Positions 34,600-45,295 of a stretch of DNA of 64,000 nt are shown here, one piece after another (position 1 is the stretch's first letter; each line of letters starts with the position of its first letter). The DNA comes from Cyathus striatus (taxonomy: Eukaryota > Basidiomycota > Agaricomycetes > Agaricales > Nidulariaceae): positions 1,116,001-1,180,000 of the forward strand of contig JAOVFP010000007.1 of NCBI GenBank assembly GCA_025738555.1, written 5' to 3'. A program made the translations under genes and the position numbers. Under the pieces are notes generated by a model. That model saw only the letters and a list, made by a program, of their open reading frames with translations, was not told the DNA's origin and ran no database searches.

Positions 34600-37500
34600 A
34601 TGGAGTATGGTGAAAACAGTGATATGCAAAGACAACAAATAGAGGTGTTGACAGTTGTGGAGTTAAAAGCATTTTTTCAAGGCAAGTTATTGTTCTTGAA
34701 TGAGCAAAGAAATAACAAAGCATTAATGATTGATCATATAATGCAAATGGCCACTGAGGAACAAAGAGAGATATTGAGTCAGAAAGGTTATGAAAAGGAG
34801 AGGGACAGGTTGCAAAGAGTACAAGGAAGAAAACACAGGCGAGAGGAGTCGCAGACAACAAGAAGGGTCCAGCAAAGGATGAATGTGGACGAGGAGAATC
34901 AATGGAATGATTTCACCATCATTCTGAGCCGGTATCTTGAATTACCATCAGAAGATGAGCTGAGGACCTGCTACAAGTCATTCTATGAGGCAACCTCAAA
35001 CCACCAAATAATGATATCAATATGCACAGTATGTGGACGAGAATTTAGCAGGTATGAAGGAAACATGGAGATAGTAAAGATAGGTGACATACCAAATCCA
35101 GAAAGACTCAGACCAGCATTCTGTCATCATGTGCATACCCTGTATAATGGCTGTTTGTTGGAACCGGCTGGAATAATCATACAAGGGGATGAGACAATGG
35201 TAAGGATATGTCAAGAATGCATGCAAGGGTTGAAAAGAGGAGTGGGAACCAATAATATGAGGCCACCATGAATGTTGCTTGCAAACAACCTCTGGACAGG
35301 AGGTGTCCCCTGGGAACTAAAAAGGTTAACATTTGCTGAGCAGTTGCTCATTGCACAGGTGTATCCTAGGGTCTATACATTCAAATTGTTCCCAAAGAAA
35401 AGAGGTGGGACATGGGATAACTTGCAAAGGGGCATGAGAGGAAATGTTAGCTCATTTGAGCTAAACACAGATGACATGTTGAAAATGCTGCATGGAGATC
35501 TAATGCCTCGACCTCCTAGTGTGCTTGCATCAATAATAACCATAACCTTTATTGGAGTAGGGCAGCTTTCAAGGAAGTATCTTTGGAACATGTTTTGAGT
35601 ATGAAGACAGGCCGTGACAGAAGCTCTGTTATGGTTAAAAACAAATAATGAAAAGTATTACAAGGATATAAAAATTGATCCTGTACACCTGGGTTCTTTA
35701 CCAGAAGACAATATTCCTGCAGAAATTGTAGGAATTGTTCAGCAATCCTCAGACGTAGGAATAGTTGATGAAGAAAGTGATGGCTACATACCTAACCCTG
35801 AGGAGGAGCCAAGGGATGAAGGTAATGTCAAAAAAATATACAAAATGACAGTTAATTTATGAATATCAAAACAGATGGAAATGAGGAAACAAATGACAAA
35901 TCTGATGTGATACCATACACTGTAACAGGTACTAGTGACACAGATCTATCCAAGGTGACAGCATTGGAATTACTGGAATGGGGCCTGAATGATCTTTGGG
36001 AAGAGGGGACAGAGGGCAATTACACAATAAGACATGGGAGAAAACCAGTATGCAACTTTGGTTGCCCGAGAATGAAACTTGCAAGACAAGATAAATTATG
36101 ACAGGGAAAACTATTTTGAACAAGCTTTTCCATGCTTGTTTCCATATGGTGTAGGAGGACCAGAGGCAGATAGACCATTTGAAGTGTTATTGGCTGATCA
36201 TGCAAAGTGGCTAATGCAGTACCATGATTGCAGATTTCGAACACATGAAACCTTCCCATTTGTGATTTTTGGAATATTACAGAGACGAGAGGCATTGGGC
36301 TCTGCACGACTTCAAATGCATAGGAGAGATTTTGAGGCCAAGGCTAGAATACTATCGACCATAACTGCAGATAAACTTGAAAAGGCCAAGATAGAGGAAG
36401 AAAATAAGTTGGAGATTTCCAATCCTGCAGTGAGATTGTTATGGAAACATGTTCATGCTGTAGGTGGCAGAGTTATGGAATCAAATCAATCACAGTATCA
36501 GATGTGGTCTCAGATGTGGTCGACAGTGGCTTACATAGGACCCCCATCTTTATGGGTTACTATAAACCCTTGTGATCTCCATGATCCTATAGCCCAGGTA
36601 TTTGCAGGGGAAAACATTGATATGGATAACTTTATCCAAACAGCAGGACCTGACAAGTATAAGAGGGCACAAAATATAGCAAATGATCCCTATGGCGCCA
36701 CCAAGTTTTTTCATTTCTTGGTCAACACAATATTATGTAAACTTTTTGGAATTCAGGCCACACAATTTAAAGTTCACAGCACAAATGGAGTGTATGGTAA
36801 ATTGGCGGCATATTTTGGGACAGTGGAGTCCCAAGGAAGAGGAAGCTTGCACCTTCACATAATCCTATGGCTAGAAAACACTCCAAGTACTAGCGAGATG
36901 CAGGAACTATTGAAAACCAAGCAATTTTGGAAGCAAGTAAAAGATTACATTGCCACCAATATACATGCACATGCCCCAGGATTAGAAACTGCTGAATCAG
37001 TTCGGCAAATAACAGGTAGGTTGGTGGAGACATAATTAGTAAAAATAAAAAGCTGAAAAAAGGTAATAGGATCCTTGGTCCGGAACAGAGAGAGGGTACT
37101 ACAGATAACATGCCAATCAATAGGTAAGTCCACCAACTGTACAAGGACACTGCACTCACAATTATGTTGACACAGCGAAAACTCAAGTAATGAAAATGAA
37201 GTGGATGAGTGAGTTCTACTTAAACTAAACAGTAATCCAGTAATTAGATAACAGATAGATCTAACAGCAAGGAAACAGACAGTGAGGATAACAAGTCAGA
37301 CAGTGAGAAAGAGGAGGAAAATGAGGTATGTACACTTGATAACTCTTCATTGACAAAAAGAACACAAACACACTATAGGGAGAGGAGGAATTGATAACTT
37401 TACAAAGTGATGATACAGGCAAGTTGGGTAAAAAATGTCAATTTACAGACTACGCGTTACAGGGAGAGCAATTAGAAAATTATAGTGTCTTGCAATATTT

Positions 37501-38455
37501 CATGGACACATACAAGACAAATTCTCAGTCAAACATGGATGAAGGAACATCAGACATCCAAATGAGCAATAACAGGGGAAGAAACAAGAACCTCAGGGTG
37601 CATTATCAGGAAAATCATCCACTTTATGGAACAAAACAAAGAATAGTATGTACACAAGGACATTCAAATCTTCCTAATTTTATAGGAATGTACTTTCTGA
37701 GAAATGACAACAGTGAGGTTCAAGATTACTACTGCGCATCCATGCTGGTGTTATTGAAACCCTGGAGAAAGTTAACAGATTTGAAATTAAACACAGAAAG
37801 CTGGGTGGATACATTTAACAAATTCCTGGAGACAGCACCTGCTCGAGTTCACCTAGTATTGTCTGGAATTCAATATTATCATGAAAGCAAGGGTGCTGTG
37901 AGAAGAGAATGAGAAAGGGTCATGGCAGAGGTATCAGATACAGAGACAGGAAACACAGACAGGATGTACATCAATACCGAGGAAGATCTGGAGGAGAAAG
38001 ATCAGACCATTACAAACATTATATCTTCATACTCCAAACAGGGACTCCAAGACCTAAAGATGACAATGGTGAATTGGGTGGAAGCAAACCATGGAACAAT
38101 AGTGGTCATGGTAGGAAAAGAGAATGGAATTTTTGCCAAAATGGCAAATTCAAATTGGAGTGTACAATCCTTTCAAGAACATGTTAGACCAGCATCAGGC
38201 GAAAATATGAACCTGTTACAAAAATGGAAGATGCAGATGGGAAACGATGTCACAGAACAAAATAGAATCCAAGTACCAGATACTGCAAATAGAGATGAAA
38301 ACAATGTCACAGGCACAGTGACATTATTAACTGAGCAAGCAGAAGGTTCTGTAACTTGTCTGCAGAATGTTACCCAACTCAGACAAAGAGCCGAAATATG
38401 CGAAGACGCATTGACACCTGTCAACCTGTCCTTGCTCAAACCAGATCAAAAATGA
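34600..38455 (+). pseudogene. Helitron replicase (DUF6570 + HUH Rep), defective
   Basis: ATG at 34600. 34600-35862 is one frame carrying the DUF6570-type region (CTVCGREF, LANNLWTGGVPWELKRLTFA, EQLLIAQVYPRVYTFKLFPK, LASIITITFIGVGQLSRK, ALLWLKTNN), interrupted by TGA at 35269, 35596 and 35602. A frameshift near 36075 leads to the Rep domain (36079-37035): FPCLFPYGVGG, VTINPCDLHDPI, GTVESQGRGSLHLHIILWL, where HLH is the HUH metal-binding motif. Further exons (37391-38455, one TGA at 37910) give YALQGEQLENYSVLQYF and YCASMLVLLKPWRK. The block with the catalytic tyrosines is not found between 37035 and 37391, and no Pif1-type helicase follows. It cannot encode a working rolling-circle transposase. 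Several TGA positions fit arginine. Confidence 0.85.
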
Positions 38456-38570
38456 GCTTTTGAGATCATTGAATGGCATTTGAGTCAAACACTTGTTAAG
38501 TTTTTTTTTTGCAGCTGGTTATTGTCTCCAATTCAAGTTGGTGGTAATTGGCCTGAAGGCAGGTAATTAT

Positions 38571-39727
38571 ATGTTCTGCCTTTATTCCCCTTTTGTATTT
38601 TTAATGTTAATCATACTATTCAGTGGAATCAGTACATTTGAAGCTGTGAACCAAGATGCATTTAGCCATATGAGCTTGCACACTACTGCAAGGTGTAATG
38701 CATCATCTGACTTGAATCCAAACCAAAATGCCGCATCAATTGTTAATACGACTGATTGTGGTGACCCATTGCTAGGATGTACCACTACTAATGCTGGTTT
38801 TCCTTCATATGGTCCGGACTTTAACAATGAGCAGGGAGGGGCTTTCATTACTGAATATACTTCCACTGAAATATTGTAAGCTCGGTATCCAAAGCTCTTA
38901 TCATAAATTTATATCACTGAATACTTGCAGGATATGGTATTTACCATGCAGTAATGTGCCTCAGTTTATTTCATTGAATCACAGCACCATTAATACATTG
39001 GAATTTGATATGCCAGTAGTGTATTGGCCAGCTTCAATTTGTGGACCAAGTGGATTATCTGCAGCCTTTTTACCTCAATCTCTTGTAATCGACATTGACA
39101 TTTGTAGTGGTGAGCTTGCATATTTACTACTTGAACATTTGGGTTGAATGAGTCCACTCAGCTCTTGGTCAGCAACTATACAATCAAACTTGTCCTGGAA
39201 CCTGCCAATCAAATGTGGTTGGAAATGGGTCCAATTTTGGGGGGGCGTACTTCGAAATTGGGTCAATCAGGGTGTTTCAATCCAACCCTACAACTAGTTC
39301 TTCAAGTATCACATTGTCGGAAAGTGCTGCTAATCCTACATCTTCAAAAAAAAACAGAATGGGAAGCAGTTCTGGTACTGAGAAACAAAAAAGCATGCTA
39401 ACAATAGGGAGTACTGTGGGATCCATTTGTGGCTTAATTGCCATTTTGGGGGTTGTAATTTTTGTTTATCAAAGACGAAGAAATATGTATAGGTTTAGAT
39501 TCCAAGGAGAACATCTCCAACCTGCCCTATCTATCAGCAAGCCTCATTTAAATACTAATGTGCTGCATAATCCCATGTTTGGACCCCTCTGCTCAAAATT
39601 ATCTATTGGGGAAAGTGGAGCGGAGCAAAATTTACCAGTAGGAAGTGGTGATGTAGCTCCACATGTGGATTTGGATCTGTCGAGATTGCTTCAGGAGCTC
39701 GACATGGTGAGGAGGGCTGACTGTTGA
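38571..39727 (+). CDS. Single-pass membrane protein with Ser/Thr-rich stalk
   Basis: Three exons (38571-38875, 38931-39109, 39162-39727) join in frame to 349 residues. MFCLYSPFVFLMLIILFSG is an N-terminal signal sequence. The ectodomain has several cysteines and N-glycosylation sequons (NASS, NTTD, NHST, NQTC). FLPQSLVIDIDICS, then LGQQLYNQTCPGTCQSN and NFGGAYFEIGSIRVF form a beta-rich tail I associate with Agaricomycete secreted or membrane-anchored proteins of unknown function. A serine-rich stalk (TTSSSSITLSESAANPTSS) precedes the helix ICGLIAILGVVIFVY, a stop-transfer RRRNMYRFR and a cytoplasmic tail. The inverted duplication begins exactly in the last four codons. A captured or cell-surface sensor role is possible but unsupported. 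Confidence 0.75.
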
Positions 39728-40046
39728 TAGTTGGACACTGATAAAACATATCATCAAGATCAAAACACTACTACAGTGTAGCTAGCGACAATATTGTACA
39801 TGTTATTAACTGTATTTGACACTTCAATGAATTGATAACATTGTATTATAAAGACAGTTAAACTTGAATGATTGCTCAGGTGGCATCAGAACCAGCATTA
39901 TGTCAGTCTATCATTGGGTGCGTGCCATCATACAGTAGCATATTAAATTCACATTATATATGTTGTCTCCAAACTCAAGATATGAAATCGCGGATATTTA
40001 TACAGGTTCAATATAAGAAAACAAGCTAGTATAGTATGTGAGAAAT
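39716..40046. repeat. Inverted duplication, right arm, inner part
   Basis: Reverse complement of 26828-27158. It begins in the final codons of the membrane-protein gene (GCT GAC TGT TGA) and ends in GTGAGAAAT, the target duplication of the right element. Compared with the left copy, several CG dinucleotides are TG or CA. Confidence 0.85.
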
Positions 40047-41792
40047 GGGCTGCTAACTTTTCAAGTTTCAGTTAAGTTTTTCGAGTTAAAGTTAAGTTAC
40101 ACTTGAGTTATAGTCGAGTTCCACTTTTGAGCTCGCTTAACTTTTTCGAGTCAAAGTTAAGTTACCTCAAGTGGCGATTTTCTTATTTCAAGTGGACTCG
40201 AGTTCCCCACTTTTTTATTTTGGTGAAAGTTGAGTTCCCTCGAGTGGACTTAAGTTCCTTCCTTATTTTTTTTTGGTGAAAGTCAAGTTCCCTTGAGTAA
40301 ACTTAAGTTCATGTCTTATTTTTTTTTGAATGAAAGTCGAGTTCCCTTTAATTATTTCGAGTCAAAGTTAAGTTCTGATACGACTAACTCTTAGATGTAC
40401 TCTATTATGTCAGTAGTAGCACCACCAACATAAAGTACTATTTCAGTATATGCGCCAGGACATGCACTTGGCTACAGGGATTCTGGAGTTAACAGCTTTT
40501 GCTGATGTGCACATCAATAGTGCATGATGGCAAATGTACTGTCCTTGGCTGTTTCATGCACCATTAACACAAACTACTGTATGTATTATTGTAGGGTACT
40601 TCATACAATACAATTGTAGAACATTCTTATTTTTAAGTAAAATTTAAGTTCCCTAGTTTAAAGTTAAGTTTCTCGCTTATTTTTTTGAGCAAAAGTTAAG
40701 TTCCATTGAGTGGAGTTGAGTTTCTCGCTTATTTTTTTTGAGTGAAAGTTAAGTTCTATCAAGTCAAGTCGAGTTTCTTGCTTATAATTTTTTTCAAGTG
40801 TCAGTCGAGTGGAGTTAAGTTCCTCACTTATGCTAAATTCAAGTGTCAGTTAAGTTACCATCAAGTTACATTCGGGTGATAAGTGCCACTTGACTCCACT
40901 CAAGTTTGAGTCGAGTTCCATTCAAGTTCCACTTAAGTTCCAGTCGAGTGTCTAACTTAAGTTCCTCAAGTTCCATAACAAAAAACCCATACTTTATGAT
41001 TGTCCTCATTGTTGTCGTGATCCCTTAGCTTGTTGTTTCCCACACCCACCCCTGCTGCTGCAGATGTGTAAAAATAGTGCCATCACATCATCCATCAAAT
41101 TCCCAATCATTCCACTTGCTTCCAATGCATTGATGGTGGTGGTGTCGTGCTTCTTCCACCACTGTACTCAACAGTGAGCATTCATTTTGTGCATTCCTCA
41201 CTCATTTTTTGCCCTCTTCTCATTATTATTTTTAATACAACAAGAAGTACATTATTTAGTATATAATATATTATTAGTTTCACAAATGTAGTGCACTGTG
41301 CCTCCATAAAATTTAAAATGCATAATAATAATCTCAGGTTCTCATATAATATTCATCTATGATTTATCTGCACTGTGGAAATATTTAATATATATATGTG
41401 CTCGCAAAAATTGGTATGAAATACTCAAAAACTCGACCATAAACGAGAATACTAGTTGCTCACTGTGTGTGACAGTGATGAGCGATATGTACGCGATCAA
41501 ATGCGCTGTGGAAAACAGCGCGTGGCGCACATTAATCAATTTGATGGAGAGCGCCGAGCAGCATCAAAAAATAGAATCAACATTCAGGGCGTGGGAAATA
41601 ACGACTGCGAGGCCCAATGGTGAGCGCGCAACAATTTAGTAATCCATAGAGGTGAGGAAATGTCTGTCATAAACCATACAAATCAAGATAATTTACATTT
41701 TCGAGTTACAAGTTAAGTTCCCAAGTTAAGTTCCACTTAAGTGTCAGTCAAGTTCCATTCGAGTTACCGGTAACTCGAAAAGTTGACGGCCC
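40047..41792 (+). mobile_element. Satellite-like inverted-repeat element, right copy (1.75 kb)
   Basis: Same family and same orientation as 24187-26827. Starts GGGCTGCTAACTTTTCAAGTT and ends AACTCGAAAAGTTGACGGCCC, with the same palindrome GAGTTACCGGTAACTC at 41761-41776. It is flanked by GTGAGAAAT at 40038-40046 and 41793-41801. A shared internal block (TTGTTTCCCAC followed by CCCACCCCTGCTGC) at about 41030 aligns directly with about 26060, showing parallel orientation. It lacks most of the GCGTGGGAAA array and has fewer CpGs than the left copy. Confidence 0.85.
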
Positions 41793-42048
41793 GTGAGAAA
41801 TAACATAGCTATTTAACTCGCGTTAGGCTGAAATCCAGTGTCATTAATTCATTTGCTGAGGCTATCCCCACTGTTTTGCGAGCCTCTTCACGTGCATGAA
41901 GGATCACCCGGCATGCAAATATCGAATGTAGCACTCTCCCAAGCCTGTGAAATTACATTGATAGATCCGACTGCTTTCTCAACATTCAGTTTATATTTCA
42001 AAGGCACGTACTCGACAAAGAATGGAGGGTAAGAGTCGGTCTAAGCTC
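41793..42048. repeat. Inverted duplication, right arm, outer part with orphan DUF6533 last exon
   Basis: Near-identical reverse complement of 23931-24186. It contains an orphan copy of the terminal DUF6533 exon (about 41991-42038, minus strand) with no upstream exons. Immediately beyond 42048 the sequence switches to the middle of the LTR duplicate. This arm keeps its CpGs, unlike the neighbouring element. Confidence 0.85.
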
Positions 42049-42132
42049 TATAGTGACGCAACAATACAGTACAATAGAGTAGAAATGTATTACGATAGAA
42101 TATCATGCTGTATTCTGATGATGCTTATATAA

Positions 42133-43397
42133 CTGGGAATTGCCGACTGCGTCGGCGAGAACCTTGTTTGACTTTGACAAATAAAAATTGGTAGAGTTGG
42201 GCGTATAAGTTCACAGGGAACAAATAACATGTTATCAGTTATATAAGTACAGTACAGAGGTACATTTTGAGAAGAGTAGGAACGAGTTTACAAATAACAA
42301 AAAAGTATCATTTGTCACATTTAAAGTTGAACATGAGGTGTGTTGATGTCGAGCAAGGTAGTATAAGGTTTCTTCCTGTTCTGAACAGCGTGGTGTTTCT
42401 TGGTGTAATGAATTTTGCCATTGTGGTTGTTCAATGTCTTGTTCATGTTGTTATTGAGATGAGGATGAAGTATGGGAGAGGGAAGGATAGAAGTTATGAT
42501 GGAGACTGTTAGCTGTTACGGAAGGAGGTGGAGGATGACGCGAATTGCGACAAGGTTTGCCTTGTAACAGTCATACTGGGTTATTTCTCACCTCTCAATT
42601 CAAAGTTAATCTCGACAGTAACGTTGCCACCATTAATCCCATATACGGTAGGGCAGACAATTCTATGAGTGTTGTAAAGAAATGGCATTGCTTGGCGAGC
42701 TACTTCTGTGGGAAGAGGCCTCAGGCCAGCTGCATAAGAGGGCACAATCTAGCCGAATACAAGTTATCAAAGAGATTGATTAATTTTATATGGCAAGGGA
42801 TGCTTACTATTAGTGTCATAGTCAACGGGTACCTCAGGTTCAGGCTAGAGATAAAGGAAAGTCAGGAAATAGAAATAAGTAAAATTAAGATTTAGTACAT
42901 ACCATGAACAATTTATGCTGTACCCATTGGATCATCTTGCCCGTTCTCGTCATCTCTATCTGTCCTCCGCTAGAAGCAAGGAAGACAGCTAGGAACAACA
43001 CCATAAAGGTGCAGACATAAGAGGGCTTGAGGAAAAGGAAGAAATAGGTGGAGTGTGCACGCCAGCTGCCCCCTCTCCCCAGGCGTACAAATAGATTCGG
43101 TGAATCGGCACACCACTACCTGCACTGTTAACTCCAGAGCAGGAACTGACCCTATAATCCACGTTGCAAAAAGTCTACTAGTGCTCCAATAGCGGCAAAC
43201 GGGTAACGAGTACACAGAAACGGAGGAAAACAATATGTACTAGATGGTGCAGGAAACTGAAAGAAGAAAGCACGAAGGCAAGGCGCCAAAAAAAGAACGG
43301 TCGACGCGTCAATCATGGGACAAAATCACGTTCGTGCACGTGCAGGTCAAAAAGTGAACCAATTTTGGCCTCGGAGATACCTTGTCAAACAAGGTGA
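42133..43397 (-). mobile_element. Complete non-autonomous Helitron-like element (1265 bp)
   Basis: Comparison with 20086-20402 gives the empty site TATATAA|TTCATT, so insertion was between A and T with no target duplication, the Helitron rule. Read on the minus strand, the element starts TCACCTTGTTTGACAAGGT (TC start, containing a palindrome) and ends with the hairpin GCCGACGCAGTCGGC, nine bases, and ...CCCAG before the host T. The subterminal GTCAAACAAGGT at the 3' end is an inverted copy of the 5' end. The 3' end is CCAG rather than the usual CTRR. It carries part of a gene of the unknown repeated family and no Rep or helicase. The same terminus occurs at 27439. Confidence 0.75.
42515..42745 (-). 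pseudogene. Unknown repeated family, member 5 (C-terminal fragment in the Helitron-like element)
   Basis: The minus strand reads LRPLPTEVARQAMPFLYNTH, then IVCPTVYGINGG, then NVTVEINFELRGEK and a stop. This matches WPVFTEAAQIEIPKLYDSHS, then FDANGDPIH and ELDFEL of member 1, with the DYxxxLV segment deleted. A little further on, in another frame, NLVAIRVILHLLP matches ADLVAICTILPPP. The N-terminal half is absent or unrecognisable. Unlike the 28-34 kb members this copy retains many CpGs. Confidence 0.65.
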
Positions 43398-43796
43398 TTC
43401 ATTCAGGTAGATCATGCAATATTATTACAATCATAATTTCACTCTGCAGCGGAAGCTTAGTCGTAAATATATTTTACCCTCAACGCTTCTTATCTTTCTC
43501 CCTCGTACCACGATGTTCTCAAAATTCCGCGTCGCTCTCCTCTCTGTCTGGGAATTTGAGTGATTTATATTTATTTAATGTTGAATTCACTAGTTAGCAG
43601 CAAAATTTGAAGTAACTTACAGAAAGTTCGTGTTGTGAGACATAAGTCAGATATAACGAATCCCAGAACCATATACCATCCATATAAATACCATATGCAT
43701 TAATAACCAGTCCAAGTAGATATATACGTGTTAAATCATTACGCAACGCCCCAACACAGCATCCATAACGTCTAGTACACAGTCAAAGAGTATATC

Positions 43797-45295
43797 TTAT
43801 AACGCATCCTCATCCTCAATAGGTACAATAACCTGATATATCTGCTTATTCCACTCTTCCAACATCCCAGAACAACACCCTGTATAACCTTATCAGTACC
43901 ATTTATCTAACGCAACAAGTGAAAGGAAATCGTTACTCACAACGTAAACAATCAACCCCAGGCTCAAGATGCGCATGTGGCCTCATAAGCGCCATACCCC
44001 AAATATCCAAATAAACCCACCTCGCCCCCTCGCCGGAATTCACCCCCAACATATCCCTCGTTTCTCCCATCATGCGAATACTCTCCTTCCATAACTCGTT
44101 ATGCACCTCAAATCTATCCCAATCCCATTTGAGCCTGTCTTCTTTCTCGTCTTGAGTCAGGTATGGTGAAGAGTAGAGACGGCCAGGTATGGAGGAGGGT
44201 GGTTCAGAAGCGAGGGCAGAGGAGAGCGAGGGGTATGGGTGTGTGGAAAGGTGGCATTGAGGATGGCCGGGTGATGTTGAGCGGTAGGGTATTGTGATAT
44301 GGGTTAAGGGTGTTAAGCGGGGTCGGATTCTACGCAGTTAGGAGAGGGGGTTAGTGGGAGGGGAAGAGGGGAGGGAGACAAACCATTTGTTTGAATGTAA
44401 GCTCAAGTCAGTGTTGTTGATCTGCTTGCGTATTATCCGTTGGGAGCATTGTACATTCGCGTCTTGACCACTACCCTCGCACCCATCAACACAGCGCCCC
44501 CCAAAAGGTAAAAAGAGACGCACATGCGCACCAGTGTTAAGCACAACAACACTATCCTCCGTCACCAACCCCTTCTCATTCTCTCTCCATCTCACAGCAT
44601 CTCTAACGAAATCCTCCGACCCCTCTATGCGCCGAAAATCATGATACCACGGGTAATCCTCTTTAGGTGCCCCGTACGTAGCTGTAATCTCACGGATTTC
44701 AGATTCACCTATAAGCATTGTGAATATGAGTCTGCAGCCGGGAGGCGGGGACGCCAGAGCGAGCGATGAGGGCGTGTGCGAGGGGGGTATTGCTTAGGAG
44801 GATGTGTTGTTGGACGTTTTTGTGGTTGTACAGGGGGAGGTGGGGTGGGTCTTCGTGGAATTGAAGGCCTGTGCTGCTGAGGGCCTACCTGAGGGCGCGG
44901 AATTGTTATTGTGTTAGTCTGGATATCAGGTCAATCATCCCAATCATCACTGAGAAGAAAGAAGGGGACGAACCGCCAATAAGTATAATCCCCCCCGCAT
45001 TCCATAACAATCTAACCACCAACGCTTCCATGTTCCACTCCCGCATCTTCTTTCCATTATCAGGGAGCCATTCGCAATTCATAACGTCGAGGAGACGTTG
45101 AGCGGTCCCATTGTTCCGCTTGGTGTCGGTTAGATTTGATCGGCCATGGGGACGCGACGGCCTGACCAGACGGGTTCTTGTGGGTTCGCGTAGGCTTTTT
45201 GGAGGTCTGCTAGGGTGTGGTAGGGCAGGGTGCGGAGGATCCAGTGGCCTGTTATACATTTATTGCCTTGCACCATTGTTGTTCTGGTTCCGGTT
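43797..45295 (-). pseudogene. PC-esterase (SGNH-like, PF13839-type) gene, frameshifted
   Basis: Exons on the minus strand give, in order: KCITGHWILRTLPYHTLADL; a one-base frame change near 45170; NLTDTKRNNGTAQRLLDVMN; then GGIILIGGSSPSFFS, the place of the family's GDS nucleophile block; HLPLYNHKNVQQHILLSNTP; DYPWYHDFRRIEGSEDFV; EDSVVVLNTGAHV; ITIPYRSTSPGHPQC; WVYLDIWGMALMRPHAHLEP with GVDCLRC; and EEWNKQIYQVIVPIED before TAA. The family comprises secreted or Golgi acyl-esterases/transferases acting on surface glycans. The frame change and GGS in place of GDS both suggest loss of function, although a sequencing error could explain the former. Confidence 0.65.

Larger units (their letters stand above)
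42049..43742. repeat. Second copy of the 20086-20402 LTR-derived segment, with insertions
   Basis: Three pieces (42049-42132, 43398-43508 and about 43622-43742) reproduce 20086-20402 in order with about two differences noticed. The first gap is the Helitron-like element 42133-43397. The second is about 113 bp (about 43509-43621, beginning ACGATGTTCTC) absent from the other copy. The segment stops just before the 3' end of the PC-esterase-like gene. Confidence 0.85.

Noticed and set aside
27439..38455. One autonomous Helitron containing both the gene array and the Rep gene
   Set aside because: The terminus at 27439 belongs to a minus-strand element, whereas Rep reads on the plus strand, and the opposite end was not found. 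The relation is left open.
23931..42048. A single 18-kb transposon with 0.6-kb terminal inverted repeats
   Set aside because: The repeat contains a host gene's last exon with its splice acceptor and another gene's final codons, and no target duplication flanks 23931 and 42048. An inversion with duplicated breakpoints fits better.
43504..43622. Retained intron explaining the 113-bp difference between LTR-derived copies
   Set aside because: A GT...AG reading would remove bases that the shorter copy still has, so splicing does not reproduce the shorter sequence.
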